This document shows positions 19,094 through 25,119 of a stretch of 25,119 nt of DNA, in pieces (position 1 is the first letter of the stretch; the number at the start of each line of letters is the position of its first letter). Both the position numbers and the translations under genes were made by a program. Source of the DNA: Lingula anatina (Eukaryota; Brachiopoda; Lingulata; Lingulida; Lingulidae); contig NW_019776091.1 of assembly GCF_001039355.2 (NCBI RefSeq), positions 367,890 to 393,008 of the forward strand, read 5' to 3'. The notes under the pieces were generated by a model. The model did no database searches. It was not told where the DNA came from and saw only the letters and a list, made by a program, of their open reading frames with translations.

Positions 19094-22000
19094 CATGAAA
19101 GGAAATAAGGAGTGAAAAACATATAATTGCATTAAATGTATAAAAGTCATTCCAGAGTATAATCCCTTTTTTCATTCTCTTCAGGTGAAAGAAAGGCAAC
19201 TCTTTAACTAGTGAATGTTTCTGTTCAAGAGAGTATATGGATGGTTGCATACCTTATGCTGTATGTCTCTGATGAAAAACAAAACACTGACAAGATAGAA
19301 AGTTCAAAGGAAACACAGCAACCAATTTTTATAAATTGTTTTCAGGTTGTTTTACTGTTGGAAAGTACTTATTACACACTACTATACATTTCACTGTTTT
19401 TACAGAACATGTCTTGTGAGAAGGAATGATTGGTTTGGAACAGAGGAAATAAAGGGAAACACACTTTTCAGGAAAATTTTGATTTTTTTTTTTTCACAAT
19501 TTCACTTCATTCTTGTGAAAGGTCAATATTTTCCACATACTTCATGGTCAAAGAAATGTTAAATGCCATGCATGAAAAATACAAGTTGGTTGCTGGTAAT
19601 GCAATCATTGTGGTTGAACCATGCTGTCTTCTGATGGACATTAAAGTTGCTGTTTTCTGCAAGACCACTAGCAGGCAACAATGCATGTCAATATTGACTT
19701 TTCTGATAACCTATGTTCAGTTAACCATGAAAAGTGTTGATTGTAGTGCCCATTTGTAGCTATAAGATTATCTGTCTGAGTTGTGAATAGAAAGTATCGA
19801 TTGTGCGTGAAATACGAAAGAAAATTGTAACTCCCTGTTGCTTATCAGATAGCCATGGCTTAAAGCAATGTGACTAACATGACAAATGGTAAGTGATCAA
19901 GGACTAATTGCATTGTTTGTCTCTGGTTAATTGTTCTGGGTTAATTTATTGGGAAAATTCATGGTTCATTAAAGAATTTTTGATGTCATCGTGTTTGGGG
20001 TTGTTGTGTCATGAAGATCTTAAACTAATGAGTGAAAGGTGAAGTAGGTAAAATCTTGAATGGATTTTGTTAGCATTTTTCTTATTCCTATAGGTAGAAT
20101 TGGATATCCAAAATAATAACAATAATAATAAAAAAAAAAAAAAAATGTTCATGTCACATTTCCCATCCACTCAAAACACTGCACACAAGTGTGTTATTAG
20201 ATTAAATTGGAATTGCAGAGTTGTCTGGGACTTGCAGGTATTGGTAAACTTGGAATGCCACGCTCATTGCTCATTTTTAAAAGCATTTTGCTAAACCCCC
20301 TCCATTATCTTATAAATTTGCAGCCAGAATGCTCATTTATAATCCATATGTACCCCAGAGCACCCCAGGTATATTGTACAAACCACAGTCAATACTCTCT
20401 CTGTCTTTTTCAATAAAGGGTAATTAATTTGAAACCAAGCATGAACTTTCTCAATTCAGCTAATAGAAAATCCAATAATGCTTTTTTATTAAAAAGCAAA
20501 TATTGGCCCTGTATCATAGCTATTTAAACAACATGAAAGAATGGATTCTGGTGTAAATGAACTGTGCTTTGCTGTGGATAGGGATAATTGTGCTCAGTTC
20601 ACACCTCTAAATATGACTGACAGAAAATCTCAATCTACAACCAGTCCAAAATTTGTACCTTGTTCCATATGCTTTTCATCCAGAAATGCAACCTTATTAA
20701 ACTGGACAGAATTTTAAGGACACAGTCCATTTTTGTCCAATTTATTCATGCTTTTTGATAAATCATTGGAATCTTTCAGAAGATTATTTTACACAGCAGA
20801 CGCTCAAGCTTTATTTTTTTTCAAATAACCAACTGAAAACAATGCTTAGATAAATAATTTTAGACAATATTCAAGTTATTCTGGAAGCAAAAATTAAAAT
20901 TTCATTAATTCACTCATTTTAAGTTGGGGGCAAGAAAGAGGAGTTGGACATTGGCAGCAATTACAATTATAAACTCATTGTGCTATCAGTAAATTACAGT
21001 ACTCAAAGAATGAAAGATAAAATCCAAATCAGAACCCATAATGACTTTTCTTTCTTTGTAATTGCTTTTTCAGAAGCTACTTTAACTGCCTAGTCATTAC
21101 AATCAAATACCTGTAACAAAAACAGACAGTGAGTTTCCAACAGAGCACCCATAATTTTGATTTAATCTTAGTTTCCATTCCAATGGCTACAGGTAGCAGA
21201 GTGGCTCTGAGCTAATAAATCATCATAAATGGCATGGTCAGTTATTGTGCTCAATGTGTGTTGATTACAGTGAATTACTTCACCATATGGGTTTCCTGTT
21301 TCCCAGCATAATAATAATAATGGGAAATGAAGGCTGATATACTGCCTGATTGTGCCACAGATAAAATAAGATTGTTTGTCAAATCAAGCAAGTGTCATTG
21401 GCTACTGTGAGTTTTTTTTTTTTTTTTTTTTTATAAAGTCACTTGTATTATGTGTGTCAAAATTTTGAAATAGTGAACATTTTTAAAGTACTTTCACATG
21501 CAAAGTTTAATAAAAATATTTTACTTCAATTTTTTTCTCAGATAGGTTGGAAAGGAACAGAATAAAAGCTGTAGGCAGCCCATCATAAATCTGAGAAAAA
21601 TAATCATGCACCAGTACTGAAGATTTCTGTGCAGTTTGTTCTTGATGAAATATTAATTTGAGTACATCAAAGAAAGAAAGGGAAATTTGTTCTGCCATCT
21701 CCCCCCCCCCTCCCCCATCCCAATAAAAATGTAATGGGTAACCATACCTGTAGGTCTTTAAAACATGGCATGCTACAGATTTTCAGATGTAGAAGTTTGT
21801 AATGGGGAAAATGGTGGTGAACCACAGAACTTCAAAAGATTATCTAGAAAACATGCTCAGCATTAAATAAATGAAGTTTGAAGTTGACATTGTGCATTAT
21901 GGGGAAAGAGGTTGTGAAAGTACAATCAAAATCTGTTTAATTGATTATTTTGTGCCAGTGATATTCTTTTTAGATATAAAATCAAAGTTTTCTCATTTGA

Positions 22001-22411
22001 AATGGTATTCTGTTAGTAAGTGCACATTTATATGGCCTTATCATTTCAGTTTCAGTGTAGACAAAACAAATTTCTGCTTGATTTGAGGAGTCTGATGTGG
22101 AAATATTATCCTGCTTGTCCTTTGGGAACTTTTGTGAAACTGCTTTTGAAAAGTTCACTGGATGTCATGCGATGACCTATTTTTCTCCATGGGCAGACTT
22201 AAAAGGTTCTGATGTGTTCTTTTTGATATCATTGTAATCAAATAGTTTCCAGCTCAGCATTAGTCATCCTATGCACAGTGTATGCGCATCTCTGTTCCCT
22301 TCTGTAAGGTGGATTGATACAGAGCTTGTGAGTGGTTGATTGCTGTGGCATTACGTATATTAGACACATTTTTCTTTTTTAAATAGTGATATATAATCAT
22401 GCTTAGAATAA

Positions 22412-22521
22412 GCTTAAGCGGCTTAAATGTCTTGCATGCCTACTGAAGCTGCTAAATGATAATTAATTAATTACACCCTAGCAGCTTCAGTAGGCATGAC
22501 AGACATCTAAGCCGCTGAAGT
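22412..22521. repeat. Inverted repeat with 42-bp arms (MITE-like hairpin)
   Basis: 22412-22453 and 22480-22521 are inverted copies with about five mismatches, separated by 26 bases of AT-rich loop (AATTAATTAATTA). AGCAGCTTCAGTAGGCATG in the right arm pairs without a break. No target-site duplication is obvious. Confidence 0.85.
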
Positions 22522-22672
22522 TGATTGCAATTTAGCGAGAATCCTCTTGGAGATAGATTGATCCACAGTTAGTACAATAGGGTCTGGTCTCTTAGGCTTC
22601 GTTCACATGCAATGTCTATTTTCTAAATTCCATTTTCTATTCGCGCTAACTTATGATCACGGTCTGTGCACT

Positions 22673-22775
22673 GAATATCCCGCCGCGTAATTACTGGCAG
22701 NCAGCGCGAGCCAGTTACTATAAGTTACTATAAGTAACTGGCTCGCGCTGCCAGTAATTACGCGGCGGGATATTC
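22673..22775. repeat. Perfect 43-bp inverted repeat with 13-base loop, containing an N gap
   Basis: The right arm 22733-22775 is the exact reverse complement of the left arm 22673-22719 once NCAG (22701-22704) is removed. CAG occurs on both sides of the N, so the gap looks like a three-base unmerged overlap placed in a hairpin. The arms are GC- and CpG-rich (CCCGCCGCG, GGCTCGCGCTGCC), unlike the CpG-poor DNA to the left. Confidence 0.9.
22701..22701. other. Single-N assembly gap inside a hairpin arm
   Basis: The N is flanked by CAG on both sides, while the opposite arm has a single complementary CTG at that place. Confidence 0.9.
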
Positions 22776-22866
22776 ACGCGGTGTGTGTGTGTTATGTAGA
22801 CTACTACCACCGATGATAAACTAAAGATTGAGGAATGAAGAATGATCCTTCATCATTTTATTTCAG

Positions 22867-23837
22867 TGCCCCCTTATAGCTGTTCCCCGTCTTCTCAGCT
22901 CATTAAAGAAGACTTCTTTGGCACTTTGCCGCAGTCTGCTGTCAGTGTGAATCCCTGCACAACTTTGTGCAACAACGCATATCCCCCCACCGGCTGGTTT
23001 TTTTTCACATTTCGCTACAGAGGCTGCTGTGGTAACAACAAATGCTATTGTACGCTGAACACCGGTCCTTACTCTGTAAGTACTTACTTCTATCATTGTA
23101 TTTTAAAATTAAGTATAATACTAAATGTGTAAATGTAAAAAAAGCTAAGCGTTTTGGTGATAACAGTTTCATAGAATATTGTAAAACATCTCAGAATATG
23201 AGATAAAAAATTCTTCACATGATCGCTCTATATATCAGTGACAATGATAAAGTTTTGAACAGAGAAAAGCTAGATGCACAAATGACCTATTTCCACACTG
23301 TTATCTCAAAAAAATAAATTGTGCAGTCAAATTTGGTTTGTAACCATTTCAAAGACGCCAAACATTTATTACGAATAGTATCTTAATATTGATGGAGAGG
23401 TTTGTCAACTATCATTTAATGTTTCTGATAGACTTATTTCTTTTTCAATTTGTTATTATCAGCAACATCGTCGGTGCTTATATCATTTTTTATCATTATT
23501 TTAATAATATTAGATTTATCTTTGACAATTGTTGTTGTTAATGGGTAAATGAATAACCGTTTGTGATAAAATTATTTCCTTTTTTGTCAAAGAACACATG
23601 TAGCTCATTTATCAAGCCGTACCTTAGCCGTACAGCTTTTTTATTAGTTCAAGTTCAAAGTCTGTCAGTGTGCTTTTACCTTTCACCTAACCTTCCTCAT
23701 TCATCATCGTCATCATCATCATCATCATCTACCCATATAATTAAGTTCTGGACTATTTAACTGGATTCTGAATCTGATTTTTTGTATTGTCACGTAAATA
23801 TTTCATTTTTCAGAGTAGTTGCACCCAAATAATTTAA
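22867..23837 (+). CDS. Eight-cysteine domain, second copy (two 3' exons)
   Basis: The model joins 22867-23075 and 23814-23837. The first exon follows TTTATTTCAG in phase 1 and ends TCT|GTAAGT in phase 0; the last encodes SSCTQII and TAA. Splice positions and phases are the same as at 1708-2642. Cysteine spacing is C-x24-C-x3-C-x18-CC-x4-C-x-C-x10-C, with NPCT, YRGCCGNN and CYCTL conserved, while the segment between the first and second cysteines differs greatly from copy A. No upstream exon with a mucin repeat is visible before the hairpin at 22673-22775, so either a distant exon lies upstream or this is an orphaned duplicate. Open frames and all eight conserved cysteines argue that it is or recently was functional. 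Confidence 0.7.
23700..23729. repeat. (ATC)n microsatellite in the intron of copy B
   Basis: TCATCATCGTCATCATC... about ten triplets with one CGT interruption. Confidence 0.9.
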
Positions 23838-24052
23838 TGAGATGCGAAAAAGAAGAATTTGAAAGACATTTAAAGAGTGCTACTTTGACGATCGTAACAT
23901 ATACTTCGATGATCCAGGCAAACGGCGGATAAAATGAATAGGGTTATAGGATTTCATTTCATTCAGTATATAGGCCTCTTTACTTTGGTTGAACTCATTG
24001 GTTTTAATGTATTTAGAACCTTCACTTAAAGTCGCAAATATGCTATAAATAA

Positions 24053-24309
24053 GGGAGCATTCACATCGAGAAGAGCCGAAGTCTAGTAAAGCCGCGGACC
24101 TACATCAAAGGAAGACCACTAATCTTTTAATGGTCTCTCCACGCGTTGTCCCTCGACCGGTTGAATGAGCTGAGATTTAATTACTGTGCTCCTGCAGCGA
24201 CGACAAGTGGTGAGGATTAACAGGATTAGCGGTCTTCCTTTCATGTAGGTCCGCCATATTTAGGTCGCGGCCTAACTAGACCTCGGCTCTTCTCGATGTG
24301 AATGCTCCC
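24053..24309. mobile_element. MITE with long terminal inverted repeats, TAA target duplication (PIF/Harbinger-like)
   Basis: The ends begin GGGAGCATTCACATCGAGAA and are inverted copies over about 72 bases on the left (24053-24124) and 86 on the right (24224-24309, with a 14-base insertion). The element is flanked by TAA on both sides (24050-24052 and 24310-24312). Three-base TWA duplications are the hallmark of PIF/Harbinger elements. The 257-bp length and lack of an open frame make it non-autonomous. Arms differ at only a few positions, so insertion is fairly recent. Confidence 0.85.
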
Positions 24310-24575
24310 TAAGTTGGGCTGCTTCCAACAACAATTTAAAATATTATGAACTGTTGTTGTGTATTGGAAACTTATCTATACATGTAAAATATTAACCAGT
24401 GGTATGTAAGGTAATTTATCTTAATCAGTATTGTATCTTAATCGGGTTATCCTTTTATAGTTATCTTTTTTACCACATAATAACTGTCTTTTTTCGTGTT
24501 ACGTGGTGCCGCGGGTGTTTGATTTGATCGTGATTTCTTTTTTTTTTTCTTTTACACTTATACAGTTACAGTATG

Positions 24576-24996
24576 AGCATTTATGACTAATGTGGCATAT
24601 GGTTTAACAGCCGAACTCAAAAGTTATGGGAGGAAATTTATAAATTTCACTTTTGGTATTTCTACAATCATTAATTAATAAATAATGGGAAAGGAGCTGT
24701 GTCTTGGTGAATGTCTGAGCTGACTTAGTGCTTCTCTAGCTCGAACTTTTTTCTTAAGCAACAAAAATGAAATAAAATGAAGAAAGCACTCCCTCGAAAA
24801 CGTACAAAAGTATACATACGAAAAGATGTAAAAATTTTGTTTCGAAACGTAAGCGACAAATTTCGTTGATCTTAAAATGCTCATGGGAAAATATAAAGGA
24901 GACCTACCAAACCACTAGCGATATTTTGACAAGGTGGGAAAGTCGTTTTGGGTTTCCGCCAAAATCTGTTGAAGATTTTTTTAACTTGGACTACAG
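24576..24996. other. Gene-free spacer
   Basis: AT-rich sequence without a supported exon. The last 30 bases end in a pyrimidine-rich stretch and CTACAG, a possible splice acceptor. Confidence 0.4.
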
Positions 24997-25119
24997 GCCT
25001 TCCCAACTACCAGACTCAGCACCTACGGGTCCAGTATAGACCGGTTTATCAGACCACACTGCCCGTTTACAAGGTGTGTGTCAGATCGCATTACAGAGTA
25101 TCAGCCACAACACCGATTT
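24997..25119 (+). CDS. Possible internal exon running off the window
   Basis: After TTTTTTTAACTTGGACTACAG the sequence is open to the window end in two frames. The frame reading GLPNYQTQHLRVQYRPVY then KVCVRSHYRVSATTPI would enter in phase 1. GC content rises relative to the spacer. With only 41 codons and no end visible, the evidence is weak and no family is recognised. Confidence 0.25.

Larger units (their letters stand above)
18778..22160. other. CpG-depleted domain without recognisable exons
   Basis: By hand count there are about six CG dinucleotides in roughly 3.4 kb, and none between about 18778 and 19796, although flanking spacers have many. TG and CA are frequent. Strong CpG loss with TG/CA gain indicates long germline methylation; in invertebrates this usually marks transcribed gene bodies. 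Open frames here (for example 19430-19759 and 20207-20416) are short, low complexity, and lack matching splice sites, so no protein is called. The stretch may be intron or untranslated sequence of an undetected transcript. It includes an A run near 20130, a T run at 21412-21432, a C run near 21701 and the N at 19093. Confidence 0.65.
22795..24575 (+). repeat. Segmental duplication, copy B
   Basis: This is the partner of about 1640-3190. Matching starts near 22810, shortly after the perfect hairpin, and continues through both exons, the intron, the AGTATATAGGCCTC word (23966-23979) and on to a GTGGTGCCG region near 24505. It contains a MITE at 24053-24309 that copy A lacks. Confidence 0.85.

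Noticed and set aside
19430-19759. 109-codon frame in the CpG-poor domain
   Set aside because: Low-complexity start with a T run, no splice context, no recognisable motif.
22595-22650. TTAGGCTTCGTTCACATGCA as the end of another Harbinger-type element
   Set aside because: No matching inverted end or right-hand duplication was found nearby.

Overview
The window is eukaryotic: GT-AG introns, mostly AT-rich spacers, long tandem repeats, MITE-like foldbacks, a tRNA-derived SINE, a LINE and a Tc1/mariner relic. Frequent ACATGTA-type words, short compact genes and patchy CpG content suggest a marine invertebrate, perhaps a mollusc or other lophotrochozoan. That is an inference; no diagnostic gene fixes the taxon. 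Four single-N gaps (4811, 7183, 19093, 22701) mark scaffold joins. At two of them the flanking sequence is duplicated.

Layout. 1-2642 is the 3' part of a mucin-like secreted protein gene: 33 perfect copies of a 30-bp Thr/Ser/Pro repeat, then a spliced C-terminal domain with eight cysteines. 4402-7467 is a decayed LINE (CR1/Jockey-type reverse transcriptase), partly doubled by unmerged assembly overlap. 8590-8937 is an imperfect palindrome. 9110-9769 and 10301-10747 (both minus) are two unrecognised proteins; the second has a good TATA box. 11191-12075 (plus) is a two-exon gene for a 143-aa coiled-coil protein, head to head with the minus-strand gene. 12346-13100 holds a SINE head and a GC-rich block with 96-bp repeats. 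14755-15056 is a broken Tc1/mariner transposase. 17937-18266 encodes a second coiled-coil protein, about 45% identical to the first over its core. About 18778-22160 is almost free of CpG and has no convincing exon. Two hairpins (22412-22521 and a perfect one at 22673-22775) precede 22867-23837, a second copy of the eight-cysteine terminal exons. That copy's introns and downstream flank also match the first copy, and its downstream flank carries a 257-bp MITE absent from the first copy. A possible exon runs off the window end.

The strongest biology is two local paralogue families with no domain I recognise: the eight-cysteine domain (C-x23/24-C-x3-C-x17/18-CC-x4-C-x-C-x10-C), attached in one copy to a mucin repeat, and the small coiled-coil proteins sharing an EETLV...MC...EN.LGG.LRW core. 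Nothing in the sequence shows that the two families act together.
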